A stretch of DNA of 64,000 nt, from IMG/VR virus record IMGVR_UViG_3300028558_000028, positions 1 through 64,000 of that record; one strand, written 5' to 3'. The position numbers and the translations under genes were made by a program. This DNA comes from a virus. Below are positions 8,109-15,557 of the stretch, in pieces (within the stretch, counting starts at the first letter, position 1; every line of letters begins with the position of its first letter). Under the pieces are notes generated by a model, which saw only the letters and a list, made by a program, of their open reading frames with translations, made no database searches and had not been told where the DNA came from.

Positions 8109-8950
8109 AGTACATCAAGGCCGGCGGCGAGCGTCGATATCTCGACCCGATCCTCGCCCATTTCGGCGGGACGCTGCTGAAGGCGGTGGACCAGCAAGCG
8201 ACGGACGACGCGGCGATCGCGATATATCCCATCGCGAACGCCGCGACCCGCAATAGGCAGGTCTATACGCCGATCTCGGCCGTGCTGAAACATGCCGGCA
8301 TCACGGCGCGCGTCGCGCGACCCGCCGGCTGGCGTGGATCGAAGCGAGTCGATTGGTTGTGGCCGGAGCAGGCCCTGCCGTTGCTGGAGACCGCGGAGGC
8401 TATGAACGCCGAATTCGGTATCCTGATGACCGTCATCCTCTATACGGGCTTGCGCCTCAACGAGGCGCTTGCGCTCGAGATCGACCGGATGAGGTTGGCC
8501 GACGGCTTCGTCTATGTGCCCGATACGAAGAATGACGATCCGCGCTCGGTCTATCTTCCGCCGTTCGCCGTGGCTGCCCTGACGCGCCATCCGCGCGGGC
8601 TAGACCGGCCGGGGGAACGTGTCTTCAAGTTCCACAAGAGCGGCAGGCTATACGAGCTTCTGGACAAGGCGGCGATGCGCGCTGGCGTTACCATCCCGGA
8701 TGGCGTTGCCTTCCACATCCTGCGCCACACCTGGGCTACGTGGATGCGCCGCTACGGCGGGCTGGACACGGCCGGGCTGGTAGGGACCGGCGCGTGGCGG
8801 GACCGAACGTCAGCGTCTCGATATGAGCACGTTGTGGTGTCCGAGGAAGCCCGCAAGGCAGACCTTCTGCCGACCACGCTGCAGCGCACAAGTGGTGTAA
8901 AAAGCGTGGAAATTGGGAAAATCGCCAAATCGTCGAGGAAAATCAGATGA
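7904..8950 (+). CDS. int: Tyrosine-family site-specific integrase
   Basis: 348 aa from the ATG at 7904. Catalytic residues are visible: Arg in YTGLRLNEALAL, the H-x-x-R box HILRHTWATWMR, and a C-terminal Tyr in SASRYEHV, with the typical approach GLVGTGAWRDRT. The N-terminal 100 residues would be the arm/core-binding part. The gene ends 6 bases before a tRNA-Val 3'-half sequence, the expected position of attP. It catalyses integration and, with a directionality factor, excision. Confidence 0.93.
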   Translation: MPLRVVPPRVGKSPNYTIRGTHLGVRVNRSAKTSDGRKAEKVRAKIRDEIERGAFSRPGEPTFAGAALKYIKAGGERRYLDPILAHFGGTLLKAVDQQATDDAAIAIYPIANAATRNRQVYTPISAVLKHAGITARVARPAGWRGSKRVDWLWPEQALPLLETAEAMNAEFGILMTVILYTGLRLNEALALEIDRMRLADGFVYVPDTKNDDPRSVYLPPFAVAALTRHPRGLDRPGERVFKFHKSGRLYELLDKAAMRAGVTIPDGVAFHILRHTWATWMRRYGGLDTAGLVGTGAWRDRTSASRYEHVVVSEEARKADLLPTTLQRTSGVKSVEIGKIAKSSRKIR

Positions 8951-8956
8951 TCCGCA

Positions 8957-9006
8957 CACCCTTCACACGGGTGGGGTCACAGGTTCAATCCCTGTCGCGC
9001 CCACCA
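8957..9006 (+). other. attP-like core: 3' half of tRNA-Val(CAC)
   Basis: The sequence folds as a tRNA 3' half. The anticodon arm is CACCC-TTCACAC-GGGTG (anticodon CAC), the variable loop GGGTC, the T arm ACAGG-TTCAATC-CCTGT, then acceptor CGCGCCC, discriminator A and CCA. No 5' half precedes it; integrase ends there instead. Phages carrying such halves restore the host tRNA after integration. With phage genes on both sides, this fits attP rather than attL or attR. Confidence 0.85.
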
Positions 9007-9075
9007 GAAACTAAAGGCTTTTTCGACCTTTCCCGCAGTCCACTCGGCATCAATCGGCAGAACACCACCGGAACT

Positions 9076-9184
9076 CGGCGTGGACCGGCGTGGAAAACGC
9101 GTGGCATCCGTTCCGGTCCTGTTCGCGGGAGGCAGGGGCGCCTCTTAGATCGCTTTAGCGCTCGCTCAGAAATCCGCTCAGAAA
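9076..9184 (+). repeat. Short direct repeats downstream of attP, possible integrase arm sites
   Basis: CGGCGTGGA occurs at 9076-9084 and 9086-9094, with a related ACGCGTGG just after. CGCTCAGAAA occurs at 9163-9172 and 9175-9184. The tract from 9007 to 9206 has no convincing gene. Position next to the att core suggests arm-type or accessory-protein sites; this is inference. Confidence 0.45.
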
Positions 9185-9206
9185 CCGCCTCTGGATGGGG
9201 TCGGCC

Positions 9207-9716
9207 ATGACCTACCTAAGCGCTTGCATGGGCTGCGCAGCCAACGCTCAGAAGTGTCCGACGCGCGAGAGCATCCGAGCCGCGGTGCGCGGACGGCATG
9301 TCACCAGCATCCGGCATCGATGCGCCGATCGCATCCCTCTCTATGCGCCCGGCGCACCGGTGCTGGTGAAGACTTCCGCGTGGCTATCGAGGGACCAGGA
9401 CGAGGATTACAGCAACCCTCCGAAGCTGTGGTTCCCGGGCCATTTCATTCGACAAAAGGGTAGTTCTGCGATCGCATTCATCAAGCCGGATACCCGCGCC
9501 ACAGATGATGCCGAGCAGTCGTTTGAGACGACCGGACAGGGCTTTGTGAAGGTCCCATTTTCGAGGCTGAAGCACAGCGCCGGCGGACTTCACATCCCGA
9601 TGGACGAATGCAGCTTGTGCGGCAGGATCGCGGCTCTCATCTACGACTGCAACCTAGAGCCTCCTGATTGTCGTTGGAAAGCCGAGTCCGCCCCCGTTCG
9701 CGGGAGGCCGACATGA
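9207..9716 (+). CDS. Cys-containing hypothetical protein, 169 aa
   Basis: ATG preceded by GGGG/GG-rich sequence. N-terminal ACMGCAANAQKC and C-terminal ECSLCGRIAALIYDC each give paired Cys residues, so a metal-binding or disulfide protein is plausible. The middle is beta-rich (VPFSRLKHSAGG). First gene after att on this side; no family recognised. Confidence 0.55.
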   Translation: MTYLSACMGCAANAQKCPTRESIRAAVRGRHVTSIRHRCADRIPLYAPGAPVLVKTSAWLSRDQDEDYSNPPKLWFPGHFIRQKGSSAIAFIKPDTRATDDAEQSFETTGQGFVKVPFSRLKHSAGGLHIPMDECSLCGRIAALIYDCNLEPPDCRWKAESAPVRGRPT

Positions 9717-9781
9717 GCGCGATGACGAAGGAGGAGGCCGCACGCCATCTCGACGGCGACGAGTATTGCGAGGAAGGCTAA
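9713..9781 (+). CDS. Tiny ORF, 22 aa
   Basis: ATGA overlap with the preceding gene; encodes MSAMTKEEAARHLDGDEYCE plus two residues. Acidic and helical. It may be a short regulatory peptide or a remnant of an excisionase-like helix (KEEAARHL). Confidence 0.35.
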   Translation: MSAMTKEEAARHLDGDEYCEEG

Positions 9782-9789
9782 GCGCGGCC

Positions 9790-10092
9790 GTGAGCGACCA
9801 GACCCGCGACATGCACTTTCCGCTGTGGCCGGATCAAGAACAGGATGATCTCTTCGCGGCCCCGCCGCACCCTGATGGACGGCCATGGCTCAAGGGTTGC
9901 GACGAATGCGCACTGCGCCGAGAGAACCCTCAGGCATACCCAGACCCCGGAGAGACCCAACGGGAGATCGCCAGGGGTTGGCCTGGGACGCACTTTTATT
10001 GCATTCATCGGCTATCGGACGACGGCAAGCACGTGCGCGTGTGCGCGTGCTATGCGGCGCTGAGATCCACCGCCCTCGCCCAGCCCGGATAG
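9790..10092 (+). CDS. Small Cys-rich hypothetical protein, 100 aa
   Basis: GTG at 9790 is the best start. Cys residues fall in KGCDECALR and HVRVCACYAA, with FYCIHRL between; this spacing would suit a small zinc-binding protein. Function unknown. It is followed by a row of genes each preceded by TAGGAGAGACGG. Confidence 0.55.
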   Translation: MSDQTRDMHFPLWPDQEQDDLFAAPPHPDGRPWLKGCDECALRRENPQAYPDPGETQREIARGWPGTHFYCIHRLSDDGKHVRVCACYAALRSTALAQPG

Positions 10093-10101
10093 GAGAGACG
10101 G

Positions 10102-10320
10102 ATGATGACCGAGACTATCAAAAACGCTGAGCCAGGCCCCGCGTCTAATGCGCATGAAGCGCGGCCGACGTACGCTTCCGACACTCGGCTTATCGGCGCG
10201 AAGTTTGAGGCTCTCCATGCTGCACTACAGGCCGCCGAGGATTCGAATGGCGAGCCTGGAGATGACCGTGGCGTGTTGCACATCTACAGCGGGAAGAACC
10301 TGGCGCCGCGAGCTGGATAG
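10102..10320 (+). CDS. Hypothetical protein, 72 aa
   Basis: Good ribosome site (GGAGAGACGG) before the ATG. Polar, mostly helical, no recognisable motif. The same ribosome-site string precedes the next gene, suggesting recent duplication of the intergenic segment. Confidence 0.5.
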   Translation: MMTETIKNAEPGPASNAHEARPTYASDTRLIGAKFEALHAALQAAEDSNGEPGDDRGVLHIYSGKNLAPRAG

Positions 10321-10329
10321 GAGAGACGG

Positions 10330-10596
10330 ATGGCGAGAGACCCAGCAGTTCTATTCGTTAAGCCCGGGGCGATCAAGGCGGTCGACAAGCGCACGCTTCA
10401 AAAGGCAGGCATCATTGTTGTCGAGGTTGACGACGTCGCGAACGTCAAGCTCGTCCGCGCGACCGCCGAACTGTCGTCAACCGAGATGCTCGCGCTGGCC
10501 GCAGCGGCTATCCGAAAGGCCAACACCGATGGCGTGAGAATCGACTTCGCCAGGTTGATCTGCATCGCGCTTGAATCGAAGGGGTCGCCAGCATGA
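10330..10596 (+). CDS. Hypothetical protein, 88 aa
   Basis: Strong ribosome site (TAGGAGAGACGG). The N-terminal half reads as alternating strand/helix (AVLFVKPGAIKAVDKRTLQK, IIVVEVDD), the C-terminal half as helices. Function unknown. Overlaps the next start by ATGA. Confidence 0.55.
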   Translation: MARDPAVLFVKPGAIKAVDKRTLQKAGIIVVEVDDVANVKLVRATAELSSTEMLALAAAAIRKANTDGVRIDFARLICIALESKGSPA

Positions 10597-10886
10597 CCGA
10601 CATCCTCGAGCGCATGGCCCGGGCGATTATGGATCACGGCCTGTGGCCAGGGTCGTTCGATGACCCAGGTCATCTGAAGAATGCATGGGATATCGAGCGG
10701 AAAAGATGCCGAGAGCTCGCCCGCGCGGCACTCACAGCGATGCGCGAGCCGACCGAGGCGATGGTTGTGGCCGGCTGCGGCGAGATCATTCCGCAGGACA
10801 TGGACACCAACAACGTGCGCGAGCAGGCGCATGATTGCTGGCGGGCCATGATAGACGCTGCCTTGGTTCAGGAGCAACCTTCATGA
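10593..10886 (+). CDS. Hypothetical protein, paralogue of the next gene (copy 1)
   Basis: 97 aa. Contains RAALTAMREPTEAMVVAG and CWRAMIDAALV. The following gene has the same two blocks in the same order, so the pair arose by duplication. The pattern AMREPTxAM...WRAMIxAAL is one I have seen in phage hypothetical proteins of this size; function not known. Confidence 0.6.
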   Translation: MTDILERMARAIMDHGLWPGSFDDPGHLKNAWDIERKRCRELARAALTAMREPTEAMVVAGCGEIIPQDMDTNNVREQAHDCWRAMIDAALVQEQPS

Positions 10887-11152
10887 GCGAGATCGTTGAT
10901 CGCGTGGCCGATGCCGTGCAGGATGTCGTTCTGGCGCATGTCCAGCCGATGCCGGGGACCAAATCGCCCTACAGCGACTGGGATGAATGGTTCAACGCGA
11001 TTGCCCGCGCCGCGATCAGGGCCATGCGCGAGCCAAGCACGGCGATGATCCGGGAAGGCGAGAGCGCCGCTCCATTCGGGATTGGAAAGCCGAGCGACGA
11101 CGAAGCCATCCCTCGCGTTTGGCGCGCTATGATCAACGCGGCGCTCCAGTGA
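10883..11152 (+). CDS. Hypothetical protein, paralogue of the previous gene (copy 2)
   Basis: 89 aa, ATGA-coupled to copy 1. Shares ARAAIRAMREPSTAMI and VWRAMINAAL with it, while the segment between differs in length and sequence. The pair may have diverged partners or timing; no function known. Confidence 0.6.
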   Translation: MSEIVDRVADAVQDVVLAHVQPMPGTKSPYSDWDEWFNAIARAAIRAMREPSTAMIREGESAAPFGIGKPSDDEAIPRVWRAMINAALQ

Positions 11153-11208
11153 AACGACCGAAGCATCACTTCTACGGAACGGATATCCACTGCCGTGGCT
11201 TCCCTTGA
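11149..11208 (+). CDS. Possible tiny ORF, 19 aa
   Basis: GTG in a GTGA overlap with the preceding gene, then VKRPKHHFYGTDIHCRGFP. Supported only by the coupling pattern that is common in this genome; could be chance. Confidence 0.25.
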   Translation: MKRPKHHFYGTDIHCRGFP

Positions 11209-11217
11209 GCAGCATAG

Positions 11218-11571
11218 ATGAGCGACATCGACAGAGCCATAGATTCTCTCAATCGCCTGAGCCTTTTAGCACAGCTCCTTGATATGGTTAGAATGGCAGA
11301 AAAAGCGAGCAGACCCGTTTGTGGAAGTTGCTTCTTCTGGATGAAAAGTTCACTATGCCCAAGGGAGCGAAATGTAAATGGTATGTCGAGGGGGCCGTCT
11401 TGCGAAGACGCGATCTGCGGTAAATTTAAGATCACTAACGATGCCATAAACAACATCGATGAGCGCTTCCGACAAGCCGTGGACTTCGCGACACAGCATG
11501 GCCTGCCTATGCCCACGAGGGCCTATAGGCAGCAAGTGCTTGCTGAAACGCAAAACGCCGCCCCGGGGTGA
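11218..11571 (+). CDS. Cys-rich hypothetical protein, 117 aa
   Basis: N-terminal amphipathic helix, then VCGSCFFW, SLCPRE and CEDAICGKF, giving five Cys residues in pairs, compatible with a zinc site. A C-terminal helical tail follows. Lower GC than its neighbours. Last plus-strand gene before the convergent minus-strand late block. Confidence 0.55.
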   Translation: MSDIDRAIDSLNRLSLLAQLLDMVRMAEKASRPVCGSCFFWMKSSLCPRERNVNGMSRGPSCEDAICGKFKITNDAINNIDERFRQAVDFATQHGLPMPTRAYRQQVLAETQNAAPG

Positions 11572-11583
11572 GCCGGAGCGGCG
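11552..11583 (-). terminator. Intrinsic terminator at the end of the minus-strand late block
   Basis: Read on the minus strand, CGCCGC..CCGG..CCGG..GCGGCG forms a hairpin of about 10 bp with small interruptions, directly followed by TTTTGCGTTT. It lies 36 bases past the last minus-strand stop and overlaps the 3' end of the plus-strand gene at 11218-11571. Confidence 0.6.
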
Positions 11584-11619
11584 CTGAATAGGAGAGGGAT
11601 TCGTGCCGGGCCTAGATCA

Positions 11620-12378
11620 TCACCGCCTTGCCGTGGGAGCGATACGCGTGCTGAGCACAAGGGTTGCGAGCGCCACGAGCACGCCGCCGGCGCCGACGAT
11701 CCAGCCGAAGACGGAACCGACGCCAGACCCGCTGCCCTCAGCCTTGTCGAGCCGCGATTTCACATCGGTGAGCTGCGCCTCGATCGAGGATAGGCTGCCC
11801 TGCGTCTGCAGCAGCGGGCCGTCCAATCGGTCGAGCCGCGATTTCACGTCGGATAGCTGCGCCTCCTGCGCGTTGGTCGTCTGCACGAAGCTGGCACGGA
11901 GCTGCGCCAGGGCCTCTCCGGACTGCGCCTGGGCCTTCTCGACGGACGACGCGGACGCGAGCTGCTGCTGGCCCACTGCCTCTTTGGCGGCCTGCAGCGC
12001 TGCGGCGACGGCGGTCGAGCCGGCGGCCGTGCGCTCCTGAAACTGGATCTCCAATTTGTCGACACGCCCGCCAACGACCTCCTGCGCGTTCGCGATCTTG
12101 CTCTCCATGAGCGTCTGGAGATTAGAGACCGCTCGGTCGACCAGCGTCGGCACCCGGACGGAATCCTGATGCGACAGCTCGACAGCCTTCTCGATCGCGT
12201 CAAAGTGGACCTGGATGCTCGCGAGCGCGCGGTCAAGGTCGGAGCGCGTGATGGGCGTGGTGTCGGGGAATTCGACCGTCGGCGCCGCTGCCCTGATCTG
12301 TGTCGGATCAGGCGTCTGCGCGGCGACCCCGGAGCCGAGAGCGAGAGCCGCGGAAGCCGCGAGAGAGAGACGCCGCAT
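11620..12378 (-). CDS. Secreted/anchored coiled-coil protein with C-terminal membrane segment
   Basis: 252 aa. A signal peptide (LSLAASAALALGSGVAAQ) is followed by about 170 residues of heptad-like Ala/Gln/Leu-rich helix with the near-repeat QLSDVKSRLDRLDG / QLTDVKSRLDKAEG. After a Gly/Ser hinge comes a single membrane segment (GWIVGAGGVLVALATLVL) and a basic end. I infer a periplasmic coiled coil tethered to the inner membrane. Position at the end of the lysis module suggests a role in envelope disruption or in the lysogen; it could be a spanin-like factor, but this is unproven. Confidence 0.6.
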   Translation of the reverse strand: MRRLSLAASAALALGSGVAAQTPDPTQIRAAAPTVEFPDTTPITRSDLDRALASIQVHFDAIEKAVELSHQDSVRVPTLVDRAVSNLQTLMESKIANAQEVVGGRVDKLEIQFQERTAAGSTAVAAALQAAKEAVGQQQLASASSVEKAQAQSGEALAQLRASFVQTTNAQEAQLSDVKSRLDRLDGPLLQTQGSLSSIEAQLTDVKSRLDKAEGSGSGVGSVFGWIVGAGGVLVALATLVLSTRIAPTARR

Positions 12379-12382
12379 CGCC

Positions 12383-12553
12383 CTACCGGAAGCCGCCGCG
12401 GAACAGGACCCAGATCACCAGGATCAAGACCACCGTCCCGATCCCGATGCCGAAGCCCCCGCTCGAGCCGTAGTTGTTGTAGCCGTAGTACCCGCCGCCA
12501 CCGCCGAGCACGACGACAACGACGAGGATGAGCAATAGCATGCCGAGGCTCAT
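12383..12553 (-). CDS. DUF3309-like small membrane protein, 56 aa
   Basis: Starts MSLGMLLLILVVVVVLGGGG, has a Gly/Tyr/Asn-rich turn (YYGYNNYGSS) and ends with a second hydrophobic helix and basic FRGGFR. This two-helix Gly-turn layout matches the DUF3309 family of tiny bacterial membrane proteins as I recall it. Within a lysis region it could act as a small holin-like or antiholin-like protein, or simply be a lysogenic passenger. Confidence 0.6.
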   Translation of the reverse strand: MSLGMLLLILVVVVVLGGGGGYYGYNNYGSSGGFGIGIGTVVLILVIWVLFRGGFR

Positions 12554-12568
12554 GTGATGTTCCTTTGC

Positions 12569-12853
12569 CTATGGGACTCGGTGCGGCTGCACCTCGTGGC
12601 GCACAAACCATTCAAGGTCTTGCAGAGATGTCTTGATGGCGCTCGCGTCGGTCTTCAGGTCGCTGATGGCCTGGAGCACGTCGAGATAGTGCTGCTCGGC
12701 CTTGTCGTTGTCGGTCCGCGCCGACGTTGACAGTTGCTCGATCTGCTGCGTGTGTAGATCGGTGTTTTCCTTCACCGTCGCTATGCTGTTACTGAACCAA
12801 AGGGCTGCTATCGTCCCGCCGGACACGAGCAGCACCGCGTTGAATCGGCTCAT
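12569..12853 (-). CDS. Single-pass membrane protein with coiled-coil periplasmic domain (possible i-spanin)
   Basis: 94 aa from MSRFNAV. One N-terminal membrane segment (AVLLVSGGTIAALWF) is followed by a coiled coil rich in Asp/Gln/Leu (QQIEQLSTSARTDNDKAEQH). This is the topology of inner-membrane spanins such as Rz, but no lipoprotein partner is nested inside. The call is structural inference. It overlaps the 3' end of the upstream gene by 65 bases. Confidence 0.5.
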   Translation of the reverse strand: MSRFNAVLLVSGGTIAALWFSNSIATVKENTDLHTQQIEQLSTSARTDNDKAEQHYLDVLQAISDLKTDASAIKTSLQDLEWFVRHEVQPHRVP

Positions 12854-13124
12854 TGGAGAGCCTTTTAGCATGGTCAAAAACCAAGTTGCGATCGACTCGA
12901 TCAGCATCTTTTTGTTGCCTCTTGAAAACCCAGATGGGTACTGCGATCATGGCGATGAGAGTTACGGCGAGCCCAGTCGTGAGACACCTCCCGATCTTGC
13001 GTCGTTCGTCAGCCCGGATTCGTGCCTCAAACGCCGGCGCGTACTTGTCGATCGCCCGGCCGAGTTCCACGGCCATCTCGCCGCGGAACCGGACCTCTGG
13101 CGGAAACTCGTAGACGGCAGGCAT
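12789..13124 (-). CDS. Small membrane protein, 111 aa, lysis region
   Basis: ATG overlaps the previous stop as TGATG. N-terminal soluble helical part with charged residues, then one membrane segment (TTGLAVTLIAMIAVPIWVF) and a basic/polar C-terminal 40 residues. Could be a holin accessory or spanin component by position; no family recognised. Confidence 0.5.
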   Translation of the reverse strand: MPAVYEFPPEVRFRGEMAVELGRAIDKYAPAFEARIRADERRKIGRCLTTGLAVTLIAMIAVPIWVFKRQQKDADRVDRNLVFDHAKRLSNEPIQRGAARVRRDDSSPLVQ

Positions 13125-13537
13125 CAGGACTTCGGCAAGATGCCATACGACTGCAGCTCTTCCTTGATCCACGGGTCGGTCTCGGTCAGCAGCCAGGTCT
13201 CAAAGGCCGGGAACTTGCCGATGAGAATCTTCAGCACGTCGGCGACGACGCCCGAATGAACAGCCACCGTCAGCGCGCTGCCGCGCGAGATCGTCTCGAT
13301 CTCCGAGAAGAGGCTCATGAACAGGTCGTGCACCTCGCTCGGCGGCAGAAGCGTCAGGAGGAGGCCCGGGGCGTACATCTGCCAGAAGAACGCCACCGTC
13401 GAGGAAATCGGCGATGCGACCTCGACGAGAGCAGTCGTAAGGTACTGCCCCCATGCGGCGGTCAGCTCGGTCGTTGCGGGCGTGGTGGCCGGCGGCATCG
13501 TGGCGGGCTTGGGTACCGTAGCGGTCTGATCGGTCAT
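13124..13537 (-). CDS. Membrane-associated protein of the lysis module, 137 aa
   Basis: The start chosen is MTDQTATVPKP. A Pro/Thr-rich N-terminus is followed by hydrophobic stretches (SSTVAFFWQMYAPGLLLTLL, and ALTVAVHSGVVADVLKILI) and a polar tail. Two amphipathic or membrane helices would suit a holin-like protein, but charge distribution is not decisive. Confidence 0.45.
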   Translation of the reverse strand: MTDQTATVPKPATMPPATTPATTELTAAWGQYLTTALVEVASPISSTVAFFWQMYAPGLLLTLLPPSEVHDLFMSLFSEIETISRGSALTVAVHSGVVADVLKILIGKFPAFETWLLTETDPWIKEELQSYGILPKS

Positions 13538-13601
13538 TGTGTCCTCGGATTGGTTGCGCGGCATCAGCCGGCGCGCGCGCGGCTTCTCGGGGAGGCTCGG
13601 T

Positions 13602-14372
13602 TCAGCCGGTCAGCAGCAGATCCGCGTCGCGCTTGATGGTGGAAAGATGCAGCATGCTCGGGGAGAGCTGGTTGGTCCGGATCCACTGGTCCGTCACGAC
13701 GGCCTGGAGATCGCCGCCAAGGCGAGGCGATGCGCACTCCATCAGCCAGGCCGCTTTCAGCTTCTGTCGCTGGCCCCAGGTGACGGCCTCGAACACGTCG
13801 CCATCGTAGGCGCCGACCAGCACCTCATGGCCGTTGTCCTGGTTCGGTGGCTTGCCGGCGACGATCGACCACGGCTCGTTCGCGTCGAACTGGTCCTCGG
13901 CATTGTCGGGGAGCGCGACGCCGACGAACACGGGTCCAAGCCAGTCGATCGCGAGCTTCAGGAGCTGCAGGTTGCCTGGATTGATCCGGATGCGGCTGAT
14001 GATCTTCGTGCCGGCCACGCCGATGACCTGCCAGTAGGCGCCGGCCGCATCGAAGTCGCTGCCGACGTCGGTATCTGGCTTGTCGGGATCGAAGGCCGGC
14101 ACCACGGCGTGGTAGAGCCCGAAGGCATCGGCCGCGCCGAAGTCCGGCACCGGCCGGCTCGTGTTGGCGGCGAAGACCCGCACGCCGTTCAGCGTCGCGG
14201 CGAAGACGCAGTCGCCGACCGTGTCGTTGCCGAGCGGGTCCCATGACGGGACCTTGCTCAGCCAGTCGCACGATGGCCGCGGCGCCGGCAGGATGTGGCC
14301 CGCGACGACGGACGAGAACAGCGGCAGCGCGAGGTTGTGGCGGCCCAGCCGCAGCCCGGTCTTGCGCCTCAT
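13602..14372 (-). CDS. Papain-like (C1-fold) cysteine peptidase-like protein
   Basis: 256 aa. GNDTVGDCVFAATLN near residue 50 fits the active-site Cys region and NGHEVLVGAYDG near residue 185 the His region, followed by FEAVTWGQ. This Cys...His order and the GN-x-x-x-GDC motif match a family of papain-like proteins seen in phages and bacteria. Which substrate it cleaves is unknown; in the lysis region a peptidoglycan-peptide or toxin-like role is possible. Confidence 0.6.
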   Translation of the reverse strand: MRRKTGLRLGRHNLALPLFSSVVAGHILPAPRPSCDWLSKVPSWDPLGNDTVGDCVFAATLNGVRVFAANTSRPVPDFGAADAFGLYHAVVPAFDPDKPDTDVGSDFDAAGAYWQVIGVAGTKIISRIRINPGNLQLLKLAIDWLGPVFVGVALPDNAEDQFDANEPWSIVAGKPPNQDNGHEVLVGAYDGDVFEAVTWGQRQKLKAAWLMECASPRLGGDLQAVVTDQWIRTNQLSPSMLHLSTIKRDADLLLTG

Positions 14373-14881
14373 CGCATGAAACGCCGATGGAAGCGGCGCG
14401 CCCGCTTCGGGACGAGCGGCGCGAACCGATCCTGCAGCGCACGGCCTTCAGACAGCGCGCGGAGGAGGGTGCCGCTCACGTGAAGCGAGCCGCGCATCGC
14501 TCTCTTCGCTGCCATTGGCTGGCTGATCGCTGCCATGATCGTGTTGATGGCGTTGTCGACGCTGATCAGGGTGGTCGTCAGGTCGGTCGGCGGCGTCTTG
14601 CATGCGGTATCGAGGACCGCGAAGGCCGCCGTCGCACCAGCGACAACGACGACTGGGGCAAGCCCCGTGGCTCTGATAAGCGACCACGCCGCGGATGCGG
14701 TCGGCTCCCACTTGCATGCAGCGGCGAGCGCCGCCTGAGCGTCGCCACCGAGGTCCGTCACGGCGGTGTCGATCTGGCCCAGCGTCGAGCAGCCGCCGAG
14801 CGCGGCCGCGCCGCCGAACACGGCTGACATGGTGAGAAAGCGACGGCGGTCGAGCGCCGCCGCGGGGGGCGTCGTTTTCAT
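14369..14881 (-). CDS. Lipoprotein with a twin-arginine type signal, 170 aa
   Basis: From MKTTPPAA, the N-terminus has RRRFL followed by a hydrophobic stretch and the lipobox LGGC near residue 30, so it looks like a Tat-exported lipoprotein. The mature part is Ala/Thr-rich with a hydrophobic helix (LAPVVVVAGATAAFAVLD) and a strongly basic C-terminus. The same 19-base leader that precedes it also precedes the gene at 15289-15516. An outer-membrane spanin role is conceivable. Confidence 0.55.
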   Translation of the reverse strand: MKTTPPAAALDRRRFLTMSAVFGGAAALGGCSTLGQIDTAVTDLGGDAQAALAAACKWEPTASAAWSLIRATGLAPVVVVAGATAAFAVLDTACKTPPTDLTTTLISVDNAINTIMAAISQPMAAKRAMRGSLHVSGTLLRALSEGRALQDRFAPLVPKRARRFHRRFMR

Positions 14882-14993
14882 GGGGATGATCCTGATGATG
14901 TGGCGCGGTGCGACAGCCGGTCGCACTCGGTTTGTCCGTTCCGGATTTCCGGTTTCCACGTCGCTTTCCCTTTAAGGGGATAGGAGGTGCGCG

Positions 14994-15281
14994 ATGGACG
15001 ATTTGGAAATGGAAGAGTGGCTGGCGCTTTCGGATGGGCAGCAGCAGGTCATGCTTGATCGAAAGATGGCCGCCTTCAAACGGTGGTTCGATCGACTGTC
15101 AACCGCCGAGCAAATCACCTATTGCACACGGCGCGCGCTTAAGAATTGCGCGCAGTGGCGTCGGCTGATGCGGCGTCTGCCCGCGGGAGGGTGGTCGAGA
15201 GAGCATCTACGCACTATACAGATGCGCCTGCTGAAGCTCAGAACGTGGCGCCAGACCGGTGTCTATCCGGGCAGCGGGTAG
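14994..15281 (+). CDS. Plus-strand gene inside the lysis module, 95 aa (moron-like)
   Basis: Very good ribosome site (ATAGGAGGTGCGCG then ATG). The product is helical and highly basic in its second half (RRALKNCAQWRRLMRR), with no signal peptide. It is divergent from the lipoprotein gene and convergent with the next minus gene, so it must have its own promoter in 14882-14993. A DNA/RNA-binding or lysogeny-expressed role is inferred. Confidence 0.6.
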   Translation: MDDLEMEEWLALSDGQQQVMLDRKMAAFKRWFDRLSTAEQITYCTRRALKNCAQWRRLMRRLPAGGWSREHLRTIQMRLLKLRTWRQTGVYPGSG

Positions 15282-15288
15282 GTCTCAG

Positions 15289-15516
15289 TTAGCCCGCGGC
15301 TTGAGCTTCCTTCGCTTGCTTGTCAGCGAGAACGCGGGGGTCGTTGTAGTCGAGGTCGACGATCTCCAGCGTGCGCGTCGTCGTGCAGTAAAGCAACTGC
15401 TCGCCAGATTCCGCAGTGAAAACCTGCTCGTTCACGACTTCGCGGTCAGACATCTTATCGCGAGTGCGTACGAGGACGGGATAGTTGTGCGACAGCACTT
15501 TTACCGTGGTCGTCAT
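15289..15516 (-). CDS. Hypothetical protein, 75 aa
   Basis: ATG preceded by the duplicated leader ATCAGGATCATCCCC. Small beta-rich protein (KVLSHNYPVLVRTRDK, EQLLYCTTTRTLEIVDLDY) with a helical Ala/Gln tail. No family recognised. Converges on the plus-strand gene with a 7-base gap. Confidence 0.55.
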   Translation of the reverse strand: MTTTVKVLSHNYPVLVRTRDKMSDREVVNEQVFTAESGEQLLYCTTTRTLEIVDLDYNDPRVLADKQAKEAQAAG

Positions 15517-15557
15517 GGGGATGATCCTGATGGATTGCGCCGTTCCGCGGCGCTCGG

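Noticed and set aside
8951-9206. Prophage/host boundary at the tRNA fragment
   Set aside because: Genes beyond it are phage-like and continue into lysis and structural modules, so attP fits better than attL/attR.
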